Below, in pieces: positions 12,933-24,785 of a stretch of 64,000 nt of DNA (its first letter is position 1; each line of letters begins with the position of its first letter). Made by a program: the position numbers and the translations under genes. Under the pieces are notes generated by a model, which was not told where the DNA came from, made no database searches, and was given only the letters and a program-made list of their open reading frames with translations. This DNA is from Zeus faber (Eukaryota > Chordata > Actinopteri > Zeiformes > Zeidae), in assembly GCA_960531495.1 (NCBI GenBank), contig OY482859.1, forward strand, positions 10,505,661 through 10,569,660, read 5' to 3'.

Positions 12933-12938
12933 AATAAA
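12933..12938 (+). terminator. alx3 polyadenylation signal AATAAA
   Basis: A canonical AATAAA lies 457 bases past the alx3 stop codon. It is the first one on this strand downstream of the gene and is followed by a T-rich stretch, so it is the likely 3' end of the mRNA. Confidence 0.6.
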
Positions 12939-13173
12939 GGTGTCAATATAATCTCTCTTATTCGTTAGAGAAAGAAAATCTGAAAAATTAGGTTTTGAGT
13001 ATGTTTTTATGCATAAAACTCCAGATCAGTGGAATAATATCACCTGGTTAGAAGAGTGATAAACAACCAAGTGAACCAAATGTCTGGTCCACAGATTCCG
13101 ATTTGGGTGGAAATCTCAAAGTGAGGCAAATATTCTTTGTAGCTGCGGTCGCTGTAAACATAGAAAACCACCA

Positions 13174-13174
<1 letters not shown>

Positions 13175-13238
<64 letters not shown>

Positions 13239-13258
13239 GTGTGTGTGCGTGTGTGTGC

Positions 13259-13320
<62 letters not shown>
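13175..13320 (+). repeat. Long (TG)n microsatellite
   Basis: Two long TG runs are separated by a short TTGTGTGTGCGTGTG/CATATA interruption. A second block of TG/TGCG runs follows at 13563-13685. Both lie just past the alx3 3' end. Confidence 0.97.
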
Positions 13321-13562
13321 TTTTTGCATATATGTGTGTGTGGGGGGGTGTGGGTGTGCATATATACTGTATGTGTGCATGTGTTTGTTTCTAACTTTAA
13401 ATTTGTGTTTTTGTGTTTTTGTGTGTGTGTTTGTGAATGTCCATATATGTATGTGTTTGTCTCTAGCTTCACATGTTTTCTTTCGTCTGTGTGTCTGTGT
13501 GCGCATATGTGTGTCTGTGTATCTGTCTCTAACTATAAATGTGTATGTTTTCGTGTTTATTT

Positions 13563-13616
13563 GTGTGTGTGTGTGTGTGTATGTGTGTGTGTGTGTGCGC
13601 GCGCATGTGTGTGCGC

Positions 13617-13683
<67 letters not shown>

Positions 13684-13685
13684 TG
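13563..13685 (+). repeat. (TG)n/(CG) mixed microsatellite
   Basis: TG runs are mixed with GCGCGCGC and GCGTGCGTGCG segments; strongly alternating purine-pyrimidine. Confidence 0.95.
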
Positions 13686-14519
13686 CGCTGGCTAGCCTTC
13701 AGGTGGCACCTCATGTATCAGGTCAGCGTGGCAGGCCCATTAATGAAAAAGCAACAGAGCGACCGCACCTCAGTGTTGGAGATGAAGTGGAGTTAGATCT
13801 GGGAGCAGCGCTCACCTCTGGCTGAATGAGTAACGACTTACAGTCAGATTGGAGGAATTGGGGTTGTGGGGTTCATACGCTGTTTGGTGTTACCTTTTCA
13901 TTGCAGCGAGTGTCCAGTCCACTATTCAATTCTACCGCATTCCTGGTGATCGGTGTTGAGTGGGTTGTGATTCAGGAGATTTGAATTGGGTCAACTAAGG
14001 AAATTGCAGATTTCTTGTTCAGTATTTAAATTATTATTTTTTTTATTTTGAATTAAATTGTTTCGAATTTTGAATTAAATTTCATAGGTCTTATAAATGG
14101 TTGGTTTACCTGTTCAAGCTACAATATCGATGTCTAATGCAGAAATGGTAGTGAAAAAAATGTAAATTTGCTATGCTCATAGTTTAGAGACAAGGCCAGT
14201 TGTTAATGGTTGTTAACGGTTGTTAATGTTATTTTTGAAAAAGTTAAAAAAAAAAAAAAAAAACGCTACTTCAGATCATAGTGGATGTTTTGGTAGCTGC
14301 TTCTGAGAAATTGTTTAAATCAGGGAAAGACCTTGTCAAGTTGTGTCCAGACCATCTCACTCTATTGCCAAAGAAGCACTGATGTCTCGTGTGAATGACT
14401 TTATGCTTGTATATCCATGTCAGAAATGTAAACATTAGAACCTGTGTGAGACTGGAATTGCAAATTTAGTTTGGGGGGGGGGGGGCGTCTATTTTTAGGA
14501 TAAAAAGAAATTCCAAGTC

Positions 14520-14830
14520 TCCGTTCTCTTCTCTCTGCAGGAGTGTGGACGGCTCCTGGGTGAATATTCGGTTCCCCTCGGTTTCATTATGACATGCGTG
14601 CTGGCACGGCGGAGCCACCAGCCCCTTAAAGTCTGTGTCGGAGTTTTGAGCCAGCCGCTCACATGTGGTTCCAATAGAGGAACCAACAAGCCCATCAAGA
14701 ACACTTTCCGCACCCACTGCTTCAAATTCCAGCCGGGCTCTGAGAGATAGTGGCCTCGGCTTCAACCACATAGTCCCTCTGATTAAATCCCAGATTAGGT
14801 GGAGGAGATAAGCAGGCCTGTCGGAGAGGA
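14520..14830. promoter_or_regulatory. Candidate conserved non-coding element downstream of alx3
   Basis: A GC-balanced, repeat-free block stands between simple repeats. It contains CATTATGACATGCG, CCCCTTAAAGTCTG, GATTAAATCCCAGATTAGG (two bicoid-like GGATTA/TAATCC-type cores) and AGATAAGCAGG. It has no open frame of interest. It resembles a distal enhancer in texture only. Confidence 0.25.
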
Positions 14831-15304
14831 TAAGAAACCCAGAAGATGAACCTCTTTAGAAGAACCGAGGAAACGGTAGATGGAGGATCAGGGCTCAATT
14901 ACCATGTTTATATTTAGGTTGGTACAGGTTATCCAATTCACACTGTCACCAAATGCAAAACATCACAGTATTAAAACTCCGAACAGCGGTGATGACATCT
15001 TAGATATTTCGAGGTTTTATTTAAAAACATAGTGTATTCTAATAAAAAACAAAAGCCGATAATTATCTACTCCTCTACCGTGGGGGAAATTATGTGATTC
15101 ATTTTTCATCAATTTGGTGAAGTTGAGTCATGAGCGTACACCTGCACAGACATGACATGCGAGGGAATACATTTCCAAATTGCTTTTTAAAAAGAATCCC
15201 TGACCAAAAATATTTACTGTTGGCAGTCATTAATAGGCACCCCCCCCCCCCCTCCTCTCTCTACCTCTCTCTCTCTCGCTCTCTCCCTCCCTCTCTCTCC
15301 CTCC

Positions 15305-15425
15305 CTCAGGGCCACTGTGTGAGGACAGTTCCTGGAGCTGTAAATTACTGCATCATTACCATAGTTAGAACCATAAAATATGATTTAATGCTCATTAAAA
15401 TCTGTAAAGCTGTCTGCTGACCACA
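15305..15425. promoter_or_regulatory. Candidate conserved non-coding element in the alx3-rbm15 spacer
   Basis: A unique-looking block with TGTAAATTACTGCATCATTA and TTTAATGCTCATTAAAATC, rich in ATTA/TAAT cores. It follows a CT-rich tract at 15241-15308. Confidence 0.25.
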
Positions 15426-15971
15426 CGTTTTAAGAATGTTGTGCTTTGATCCAGGCAAGATTTATCTTGACCCAGCGCTGCAGCCTTATGACCTCGCAGA
15501 GTTATGTACTTAACAGTTCAACTGTATTAACAACTTTGTTACAATAAGCCCCAAACTTGTAGCATCTAGTGTGGCCAACTCAGTAGCACAATCAGTCAAA
15601 GCCTCGGTGTCATTAGCGGGTCTCGGAAAAAGTGTGCCCTGCTGTAATTGATTAAATTCACCGAAAATGTGAAGAAATAAATCATGAGCAGCAACTTATC
15701 ACATGAAAAAAAAAAAAAAAAACAAAAAAAAAAACGTTTTGGAGTATTAAATGTCAGATTTAATTTGCACGATACAGATGTCAAGAAAGCATCAGCGGCT
15801 GTAAAAGCTGTCATTTAAGTGTAATTTCATGGAGGCCTTGCAAGACGCCTCTTGGAGTAAACAAGAGTAAAAGTCAAGACATTACTCAACTTGGTACCTT
15901 TTTTGCGTGGTAGAATGATAAACCTTCCCTGCCTCCACACACACGAGCGTGCGCGCGAACGCACGCACGCA

Positions 15972-15973
<2 letters not shown>

Positions 15974-16013
<40 letters not shown>
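15974..16013 (+). repeat. (CA)n microsatellite
   Basis: About 20 CA units preceded by GCACGCACGCACAAACA. Confidence 0.95.
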
Positions 16014-16016
<3 letters not shown>

Positions 16017-16789
16017 TTTCTCAAGTGATGCGTGTGTAAAAATAAACCTTAAAAATCAAAAACATCTTAAGTAATAAGGTACCCTCCCAAAACTAAGAAA
16101 TGTCTGTCAAAAATAGGCAGTAAATTGCTGAAATTTCAATATTTCATTTTTTATTAATTAATTACTTAATCACTAATAGTAAGTAATTACTGAGACGACA
16201 GCTGACAGACTGTTGTTCTGTAACTTTCCATCCCACCCATAGTTTCGAATTGTTCCATTTAGTTTCAAGGTTTTGACTCTTTCCTTTTGAAATTCTTTCA
16301 TTGTTGTATTGTATTGTATTGTATTTAATGTTTATATTTTCTATTTTCACGTCTATCGCAATATTTTTTATTGTCATTGAAATGTTTGTTTTTTTCCACT
16401 CCGATTTTTTTTTCCCCATCTAATTAATTGTAAAGTTTCTGGTTAAATACTGCCGCTTTGTGGCGATAGTTTTAATTGTTCCATTTGGATTAGGCGTTTT
16501 CACTCTTTCCTTGTGCAATTATATCATTGTTAATAATTAATAGATAGTCGATTTTACTTCTATAAATATTCATCATATTTACAATTCGTAATGTTATTAT
16601 ATTTCTAATATCTAATATTTGTATTATATGATGTAAATACTTTTAAATGCAATATTTTATAATATCATGTCATAGTCATGTCGTCCGATACGAGTCACAA
16701 AAATGTGTTTATATCTTTGTACTTCTCGTAATAAAACATAATACGTGGAATCGAATGTGATTTTTTTTTCTGAACAGCGCTACGGTCCA

Positions 16790-17047
16790 ATGCCGATGAT
16801 TGACAGGCGCCACACGGCGTTCCGCCCACTTTTCCAGCCAATCAGAGCGAAGGAGGCGGGCGCCGAAGACATTTTCGACAAAATGGCGGCTGTTGTTGTT
16901 TTGCCGCAGGGTCACTGAATTGCGCTTCTTTTTATTTTTCCCGCTCCGCTGTGCGTTGTGTTGCAGAAATAACGAAAGAAGAATTAAAAAACAAAAAAAA
17001 AAGTCGACCGTCGACAGCCTTGTTTCGGCTCCGCGGGGCGAACCGGG
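16790..17047 (+). promoter_or_regulatory. rbm15 promoter / 5'UTR: CpG-rich with CCAAT and YY1-like motif
   Basis: CpG density rises sharply from the AT-rich spacer before 16780. A CCAAT box (CCAATCAGAG) sits at 16838-16847 and a YY1-like AAAATGGCGGC at 16880-16890, 158 bases before the rbm15 ATG. No TATA box was seen. This is typical of a broadly expressed housekeeping promoter. The exact start site is inferred, not visible. Confidence 0.6.
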
Positions 17048-19615
17048 ATGAAAGGTAAAGAACGCTCGCCGATTAAAAAACGCTCCCGGGCCTTGGACGA
17101 GATCCGGGACCGGGGAGGAGGCCACCCGGCCGGGAAGAAAATGGGGGCGATCTCCATCTCCGGCGGGAGTAATAATGGGAACAGCTCGGTGAAAAGCGAC
17201 GGCGGATCGACGAGAAGGAGTCTGCTCGGCGAAAAGAGGGACCGGGACTTCGAAGCACACGGTAGAACCGGGAATAACCACAGCTACCAGGCCGCCGCCG
17301 CCGCTGCCAGCTCGATCGGCAAGAACCACAGCCTGAATCTGACGCTGGACCTGGCCGCACCCAGGGCCTCGTCCCGGGCGGAACAGCGGGCCCCGCCGCC
17401 TGCTGCCGAGAGCGAGTACAAAACACTCAAAATCAGCGAGCTGGGTACTCAGTTGAGCGACGAGGACATAGAAGACGGACTTTTTCACGAGTTTAAGAAA
17501 TTCGGCGACGTGAGCGTCAAAATCAGCCGCAGCAACGACGAGCGGATCGCGTTCGTGAACTTCAGGAAGCCGGAGGACGCCCGGGCCGCCAAGCACGCCC
17601 GGGGGAGGCTGGTTCTGTACGACCGGCCGTTGAAGATCGATGCCGTGTACATCAACCGGAGGAGGAGCCGCTCTCCGGTCGAGAGGGATCCGTACGGTGC
17701 GGCCCCGGGCCACAGACTTTTGCACACCCAGAGGCCGCTCTCCCCCACCGGGCTTGGATATAGAGACTACAGGCTCCAGCAGCTAGCCCTGGGCAGGCTC
17801 CCACCGCCACCGCCACCCCACCCCCTGCCCAGAGATCTGGAGCGGGAGAGGGAGTTTGCCCTCTTTGAAGCCAGGGCAAGGCCGGCTTTCATTGCAGAGA
17901 GAGCAGCCTTTCGAGAGGAGGATTTTATATCTCCAGAAGATGACCAAAGAGCTAATAGGACACTGTTTCTGGGTAACTTGGATATAACCGTTACAGATAC
18001 TGACCTCCGCAGAGCCTTTGACAGGTTTGGGGTTATAACCGAAGTGGACATCAAGAGGCCCACACGGGGACAAACTAGTACTTATGGATTTCTTAAGTTT
18101 GAAAACCTTGACATGGCCCATCGTGCCAAACTTAGTATGTCTGGCAAAATAGTGGGCCGCAACCCTATAAAGATAGGCTACGGTAAGGCCACTCCAACCA
18201 CACGCCTGTGGGTCGGTGGCCTTGGCCCCTGGGTCCCCCTCGCTGCTCTAGCAAGAGAGTTTGACCGCTTTGGCACAATAAGGACCATTGACTACAGGAA
18301 GGGGGACACATGGGCCTACATCCAGTATGAGAGCCTGGACGCTGCGCAGGCCGCTTGCACACACATGCGTGGCTTCCCGCTGGGGGGTCCAGAGAGAAGA
18401 CTCAGAGTTGACTTTGCAGACACAGAACACCGCTACCAGCAGCAGTTCCTGCAGCCACTCCCGCTACCAGCGTTTGACATGGTGGCGGAATCGTTTGTTC
18501 ACCGCGCAACGCCTGAACCTCTGAGGGTCAGGGAAAGAACTCCACCGCCCCTCCACTTCAGAGAGCGGGAGCTTTTTCCAGGAGCAGAGTGGGCCAACCC
18601 AGCCATAAGAGACCGGGTGCGTGCGTCTCCTTTTGAACCGCTCGAGCACCTGGAGCGAGAGCGGCGGCCGCGGGAGCCCTGGTCCCTGGAGCCGGAGCTG
18701 CAGGGACGGGACCCCGCACGCAAGCGGCGAGTGATGGAAGATGGGCGGCACCTGGACTGCTCCCCTGACAGCACAGAAAGAGTAGTCCGCCGCCGGCGCA
18801 CCTCACCTGACGGCAGCCCTGGTGGCAGCAGCAGGGACGGCGGGCGCTTCAGCGACTCGGAGCGCCCCCTGCGGGGCGAGCGCCCCTCCCCAACACGGGA
18901 ACATCACAACAGCCTGGAGCGGGGCGTGCCCGAGCGGAGGCTCAAAAGTCAGAGCCTCTCGGAACGGGGGCCGTCGAGCGTCGGGGTCCCGGCGGCGGGA
19001 GAGCGCAAACGCAAGGCGGGCGATGGCGGAAAAGGCCCTGCCAAGAGGGAGCGCGCCGAGAGCAGCGGGAAAGGGGTCCTGTTGTCTAAGCAGGATGGCA
19101 GCAAGCTGGGCCTGGCCTGGAGCGGCATGCTGCTGCTGAAGAACAGCAACTTCCCTGCCAACATGCACCTGCTGGACGGCGACCACAGCGTGGCCAGTGA
19201 CCTGCTCATCGACGGCCAGACGGGGAGGCAAGTGAGCGAGCTTAAGATCACGCAGCGCCTGCGGTTGGATCAACCCAAGCTCGACGAGGTGTCCCGGCGC
19301 ATCAAGGTGGCGGGTCCCGCCGGCTACGCCATCCTCCTGGCCGTCCCTGGGAGCACAGAGGAGTCGTCGTCATCCGACCCGGCAGCCTCCACTCAGCGTC
19401 CGCTTCGCAACCTGGTGTCCTACTTAAAGCAAAAGCAGGCGGCTGGCGTCATCAGCCTGCCTGTAGGGGGCAGCAGAGATAAGGACAACACGGGCGTTCT
19501 CCACGCTTTTCCTCCCTGTGATTTCTCCCAGCAGTTTCTTGATTCCTCCGCTAAAGCTCTGGCTAAAACTGAGGAGGACTACCTGGTCATGATTGTTGTT
19601 CGTGGAGCATCTTAG
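17048..19615 (+). CDS. rbm15: RBM15 (Spen-family RNA-binding protein; three RRMs and SPOC), single coding exon
   Basis: An uninterrupted 855-residue frame starts at an ATG in a CpG-rich context. RRM1 covers about residues 123-201 (YKTLKISELG, RIAFVNF). RRM2 covers about 304-378 (RTLFLGNLDITVTD, TYGFLKFENLDMAHRAKL). RRM3 covers about 385-458 (TRLWVGGLGPWVPLAALARE, WAYIQYESLDAAQAA). An Arg/Ser/Pro-rich linker follows, then the SPOC domain from about 686 to the end (LRLDQPKLDEVSRRIKVAGP, NLVSYLKQKQAAGVISLPVG). The YRDYRLQQLALGRLPPPPP segment and NRTLFLGNLDITVT separate it from RBM15B. Known role: nuclear adaptor that brings the m6A methyltransferase complex to RNA, with roles in haematopoietic splicing and RNA export. 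It is shorter than human RBM15 (about 970 residues), mainly in the linkers. It ends in VVRGAS after SPOC; distal spliced C-termini known in mammals were not identified. Confidence 0.97.
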   Translation: MKGKERSPIKKRSRALDEIRDRGGGHPAGKKMGAISISGGSNNGNSSVKSDGGSTRRSLLGEKRDRDFEAHGRTGNNHSYQAAAAAASSIGKNHSLNLTLDLAAPRASSRAEQRAPPPAAESEYKTLKISELGTQLSDEDIEDGLFHEFKKFGDVSVKISRSNDERIAFVNFRKPEDARAAKHARGRLVLYDRPLKIDAVYINRRRSRSPVERDPYGAAPGHRLLHTQRPLSPTGLGYRDYRLQQLALGRLPPPPPPHPLPRDLEREREFALFEARARPAFIAERAAFREEDFISPEDDQRANRTLFLGNLDITVTDTDLRRAFDRFGVITEVDIKRPTRGQTSTYGFLKFENLDMAHRAKLSMSGKIVGRNPIKIGYGKATPTTRLWVGGLGPWVPLAALAREFDRFGTIRTIDYRKGDTWAYIQYESLDAAQAACTHMRGFPLGGPERRLRVDFADTEHRYQQQFLQPLPLPAFDMVAESFVHRATPEPLRVRERTPPPLHFRERELFPGAEWANPAIRDRVRASPFEPLEHLERERRPREPWSLEPELQGRDPARKRRVMEDGRHLDCSPDSTERVVRRRRTSPDGSPGGSSRDGGRFSDSERPLRGERPSPTREHHNSLERGVPERRLKSQSLSERGPSSVGVPAAGERKRKAGDGGKGPAKRERAESSGKGVLLSKQDGSKLGLAWSGMLLLKNSNFPANMHLLDGDHSVASDLLIDGQTGRQVSELKITQRLRLDQPKLDEVSRRIKVAGPAGYAILLAVPGSTEESSSSDPAASTQRPLRNLVSYLKQKQAAGVISLPVGGSRDKDNTGVLHAFPPCDFSQQFLDSSAKALAKTEEDYLVMIVVRGAS

Positions 19616-20994
19616 AAAAAAAAAAAAAAAAAAAAGTCAGAACACACTAAGTAGAAACCGTGTAGGAAGGGGGAAAAAAAAAAAAAAAAAAAAGCTCTGT
19701 CTAACTATTGCATGCTGTGTGTTCTGCATTATGGGGTACATTTGTCCGATTCTCGGGTGTGTGTGTTGCCATGTACTCCGCTAAATCGGTAAAAAAACAT
19801 TGCCCTCTCATAGAAGTAACACAATGTGTTTCTCAAAACAGTTTTTCTTTTAAAAGCATTCTTCAACTGCCCATCAAGGTATTTATAGAAACTCAGCAAT
19901 TATGAAAGCAACTTGAATGATTAAAGCACCCATTGGTTTTTAATTTCCCCCCAAAAATTACAGGAAAAACAGCAATGTTTTGGCAACTGATCTTGTAAAA
20001 CTGAAAATGTCACCATAAAATTAACAGTGTGTTTGAAATTAATCTCTGGGGTGGACAAAGGCCACCCTTGTAACAAATGTGTTTTATTTTCAGGGAAATG
20101 CTATGTCAAATATGATACACATGATAGTTTCGAAATTTTGGATTCCATTGCTAAGTGGATAATTTGGTACTGCGGTTACAAAGAAATTCTCAAAAAATAA
20201 ACTTGTAATTTTGGAGCCCAGGATGATAAAAAAAAAAGAAAGAAATGAGGCCGTACTTGTGTGTTCCGTTTGAAAAATTGTTACTGTTTCATTGCATTTT
20301 TGCGGATTTAAATGAAACTGCCAATTTTTGGGACAGTGACCAGTTAGTTGCTCAAATAACCTTAAAACTTGTTTTAATTTAATTGCAGATGACAGTTTTC
20401 CTAATGTGGAATGCTAAATACTAATTGATGTAAGATAATTGTCCAAGGGAAAGCCCATCACACAATACAGAGTTTAGTAAGTAAAATACTAACAGCATTT
20501 ATTTTTCTTTTTTTAATTTTCAGAATTTTATTGTGAATATTATTTTGTGCATCCCTGCCCCTGCAACAGCTATTGTGTAATGTGGTCTATAAAAAAAAAT
20601 GCAATAGTAATTGGATAAAACGCTTAGACTAAGAATTTTGTGTTGACATTTGAAAGTCTTGTTTGTTTCCTCTTTTACGTTGATGCCAGTAGATCGACCA
20701 GAATACACTAAAGCAACTGCACATCAGTGAGCTATTGATTCCAACTGGTGAATCCTCATTTATAAATTAGATCTCTGATAACCCGAATTTTTAAAACTGG
20801 TTAAATGAGGACCTTTTGTTTGGATTGAGTTTTCAGAGTTCTCAACTGGAAAATATTTTTCCCATATTTTGAAAGCCTACTAGTATTTTGTTAATGCCAT
20901 TTTTCTTGACGTACAGTAGTGACCCACACCGATAGTAGTTTATATACATTTGCTTCAGTATGTATTGCGGGGGGAGGGGTCAATATGTGGAGGG

Positions 20995-21025
<31 letters not shown>

Positions 21026-21330
21026 GTCTGTGAATGTCATCCACCCTCAAGTTTGGACGACGGAGCAGAAAACGTCTCTTGGCAGAAAACCTCACCATTG
21101 AAGGAAACCTAGTATTTGTGAGTCTTCACTGTTAAGGCAGCTGTTAAGTTGTGTAGCCTGTCTGCGCCTGTGATGACCTCTGTTTAAAGTGGAAAAATGA
21201 GCAATGTACACCTAATGTCATGGAAATGGGAAATCTGCGCCGCTCATGCGAAGCTGTTCACATAACCTGCAAGTGCTCTTGTGCGCTTGTGTGACCCGAG
21301 TATCAATAAATTGTTGCATTTGAAGGGAAA
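19616..21330 (+). other. rbm15 3' untranslated region
   Basis: About 1.7 kb without coding potential follows the stop codon. It contains A-runs at 19616-19634 and 19674-19693 and a third at about 20996-21021. It is AU-rich with ATTTA-like stretches. The likely end is the AATAAA at 21305-21310, followed by TTGTTGCATTTG. Confidence 0.6.
21305..21310 (+). terminator. rbm15 polyadenylation signal AATAAA
   Basis: AATAAA is followed within about 10 bases by a T/G-rich segment, and lies 1.69 kb after the rbm15 stop. An upstream AATAAA at about 20196 (AAAAAATAAACTTG) could be a proximal alternative. Confidence 0.55.
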
Positions 21331-23286
21331 ACACTGTTTTCTTCCGCGGAGCCGAATTGAAGAAACAAGCTGCCAAATACTTTTATTATGTTTCCAAGGA
21401 GTTGTCACTTGAATTGTTGTTTCTGCACGCGAGAAGGGGAGACCACTGCAATTTCGTTAAAAAAGAAAAAAAGGCAATTAAGGAGAGACCACTTTCATTT
21501 GAGGATTCCTGATTTCTTAGATGCCTTTTCTGATCTGTTTAATCGTAAATTAGGCCCCATGCGGCCGCCGCAGCCCATCGCTTCCTCTTGGCACAGTGTC
21601 GACACCTGTGCAGGATTGAGGATCCACTGGCCCTTGTTCGCAGCCAGTGCCGTGCCAAATCACAGCAGGGGAGACGGCAAAGCTGTTCGGAAGGGCTGGA
21701 GCAAGCCGCAGCGCAATTCCAGTGTCCTGTCTTTTTCCCCGACAGGCTGGCCACCATTTGCTCTTTTAACATTTTGATTCGTGCTGTTGGTGTTTCTGAG
21801 TAGGAGCAGAGGAAAATGCAACGGCCGCCGTCACACGCACTCCGCTTAGGAGCGCGTTTGTGACATCACTGATGTTTCCATAGCATCCGAAGCTTCAAGT
21901 TGTTGCACGACGGAGGCCAATCTGAACCCCCGTGGCCTGACGTAAACGTTCCCCGTTTCAGAGGAATTTTGGCCCAATTCTCTGTAGTACCTGCTCCGTT
22001 AGTCATTATTTGATTTGACCTAACGTCTGACTAAGGGGAGAGAAGCAACCCCCCCCCCCCCCCCCCTCCCCCTCGACTGCAGCTAGGAGTTTTGTTTTCC
22101 CGGTTTAGCTTCGCCTCGGTGTGTTCTCTGATCAAGCCTTTCTCGGAGCGGAGGGGAGAGAGAGAGAAAGAGGAGGCGTCGTCGCTGCGCTGCAACCACA
22201 CAGACGACCTTCAGAACTGCTCCCAGTGCAGCCGGCGGTCTGCTCCATCGCAGGATTGAAAGACAAAGACAGCTGGAAGGGATCAACGGTGTTGTTTCGA
22301 CCCCTGTCCCCCTCCCACCCTAGATAGTGACAGTTCTTTGAAGAAGCCAGTTTATTTTGAGTTATGCCCCGCGACTAGCTAAGCCCAGTTACACAGGGCA
22401 AAAAGTCATTAAGTCTCCCTCGCCCCCTGTTAGTTTCCACGAGGCGCAAATAAGCTCTTCCATGCTGAGAAGGACACCCAGCTCCCTGGAAAAACAATGC
22501 CCTCTTCAGGACCAAGATGGAACCCACACGAGACCACCTGACAGGCCACATTTATGCACATCCCTCAACTCCAGGCTGGAGCTGAAAACCAGTTCTGGTT
22601 CTGTGAGAAGAGCACGGTGGTGAGTAAGGAGCCTTTGCGCTGCCAGGTATGTATCCGCAGCCTAGGCAGCGTCGGTAAGTATGTAGTATCGAAAAGACAT
22701 TTCATTGCCACAGATACAGCAGATTCAGAACTTGCCTTTCCTCAACAGAGCTATTTCCATTGATTAAAAACTCAACGTGCTTAACCCTGTAGAATTAAAT
22801 AACAGGTCAGTTTATTTTTAGAATCCTTTAATGAACCGTCACTTTGTGAACCCTTAGAAGTACACATTAAATAATGATAAATCAGCCATCATTAACCGCT
22901 GTAAATATATAAATTAATTTGGCCTTTTACTTGACATAGATCTAGTGCATTCCTCTTTTAAGCAGATGTTTGCATTATTTCAATTTAAGATTTAAAAAAA
23001 GTAGAACTAGACAGAATTTAGTGCCTTAGAGCTTAAAATTGTTTTAAATCACATTTTTTAAATCATAGAAGTAGACCTATGTTGTAATTTATTTGCTTGA
23101 GAGTCCGAAAGCTATGCTATTATCTTAATTATCTTGGAATCAACATATCTAGATATGTACTTTTAGAAAGCGCTCCAAATAAGAACTTGATTAAGGGAGT
23201 ATTGAGGCAAATAGTAACCAGAGTAATGTGACGCTCGCAATATAATCAGGCTGTATGTGTTCAACCGAGGAAAGAAATCTACAAAC

Positions 23287-23313
23287 TATTTATTTATTTA
23301 TTTATTTATTTAT
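23287..23313 (+). repeat. (TTTA)n microsatellite
   Basis: About 6.5 TATT units without interruption. Confidence 0.95.
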
Positions 23314-23479
23314 GATATTTTATATCAGGTTTTTCATTTCTGCAAATCAGCTGTCGTGGCTATACCCATCCAAGTGTACATACTTGAAACAGGAAAGTTG
23401 TGATGTTCATCCCTCCAAATGTGAAGGCAACCTATTGCTTTGAATGTACTGCAGATATTGGGGAAAAAAATCATTTTAG

Positions 23480-23740
23480 ATAAAGTGTGATATTACTGTT
23501 ATTCAAAACCTGTCCTAAAAATACACTAAGACACGCGTGACTATAATGGGAGCTTCCCATTTTGGAAAAAGGAGATTTAACAGAATATGTTTAAGGCTTA
23601 AACGTCTGCCCCATTGGGCTGCATTTAAGCACAGTGGCAAGCTGCAGGAGAGTGGTAAGTTCCTAATAGTAAAACATTCAGCCATGTTGTGGTGCAAACA
23701 GTACTAAATGATTGGAACTAACAAGTTGATAAGCGCTGTC
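23480..23740 (+). repeat. Dispersed repeat family, copy 2
   Basis: It matches copy 1 in order: AAAAAGGAGATTTAACA, then TTGGGCTGCATTTAAGCACA, GCTGCAGGAGAGTGGTAAGT, and GCCATGTTGTGGTGC. It lies between rbm15 and slc16a4. Confidence 0.65.
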
Positions 23741-24699
23741 CTAAAAAATAGCAAACCTGTCCTTTAATAGCTTAGGAACAAATAAAATTGTACCCCGGGG
23801 CCAAGACATTTTTATTTCCGAGCTTCGGCAAGCTTTTGTGTTACAGGTGATATTGGTAAGAGCTCTAACCTGATTAAGCAAAACATGGCTTTTTCGATGT
23901 AGCAAGGAGGTTAAAACGACATTACTTCCTTTACAAAAATATTTCAGTCCAAGTAAAGACTCTTGTTTAGCAAATCTATTCTAAAAAAGTTCAGTATCTT
24001 CGAAAGTCCCGTCTAGAACATGTTCTGAAGTATATGCAACTAACTGCGACCCACCTTGAGCTCTGCGCAGCATTAGAATGACATCTTGGAGAAATGAAGA
24101 ATCATGATACGAAATGCCTTTTTTGAGATACAACGAAAACACTTGAAATCTTTACCTGAAGCTGAATAGAAACCTTCCTACGTGTTCAGCAGTGCTGCTC
24201 CTTGCACCTAGAAATGCACAGTTGGCGGCATTAAGCAGTTAAAAGGTGTTTTAGTAATTACTTACAAAACAGAGTTGTCACATTTTGCTGCAAATTTCCA
24301 AAACCCCAACAGGCTTCTGTTTCCAAGTCAAGTTGTGCTCATTGCACCTTCCTGTTACAGACGCCAGTTGAAATATATGGCTAATAATATGACATATATA
24401 AATTCTGTATATGATGAGTGCTACGTGTGCTGTTCGGGATTCTCTTCTCCTTCACGCCTCGCGGCACTCTCTTTTTGTCACTTTAAGTTTTGACTTGAGT
24501 TTTAAGGAGTAGATTCTGCAAATCGGGAGTTCATATACAGTTGTGACGGGTGTCATTTTAAGCATTAATCAAAATGTAAAGATAACGCTTGCATCATTTA
24601 GTTGGTTTGACAATTATGTTCGAGGGAACATCCCGTTTATCTTGAATAACAGAGCAAGTTACCGAAGCTCATCAGTGGTAAAGGATAGGTTTGCTATTG

Positions 24700-24785
24700 T
24701 TCAAGAGAAGCTTGGGAAGCGTACCGCTCTGCTGCAGCGTCTCACTGTGGTTAAATGCAGTCCAAAAGGGCAAAATTGTTGAGCC
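24700..24785 (-). repeat. Dispersed repeat family, copy 3 (core)
   Basis: On the minus strand it reads GGACTGCATTTAACCACAGT then GAGACGCTGCAGCAGAGCGG, the family core, with about 80% agreement by eye. Confidence 0.55.

Larger units (their letters stand above)
12939..16780. other. alx3-rbm15 spacer
   Basis: No gene was seen. Besides the TG tracts it holds an A-run at 14246-14262, a G-run at 14471-14484, a C/CT-rich tract at 15241-15308 and A-runs near 15704-15734. A (CA)n run lies at 15974-16013, and very AT-rich DNA covers 16040-16760. Confidence 0.6.

Noticed and set aside
13103..13825. Cys-Val and His-Thr repeat open frames
   Set aside because: They are translations of (TG)n/(CA)n microsatellites. 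The same applies near 3.5 kb, 59.3 kb and 63.1 kb.
16709..17725. A 338-residue minus-strand open frame over the rbm15 5' end
   Set aside because: It is the antisense shadow of the GC-rich rbm15 coding exon; no family resemblance and no minus-strand signals support it.
22357..22623. An 88-residue plus-strand protein gene
   Set aside because: It starts from a non-ATG codon, has no recognisable domain and ends just before a donor; better explained as part of a non-coding transcript, if it is transcribed.
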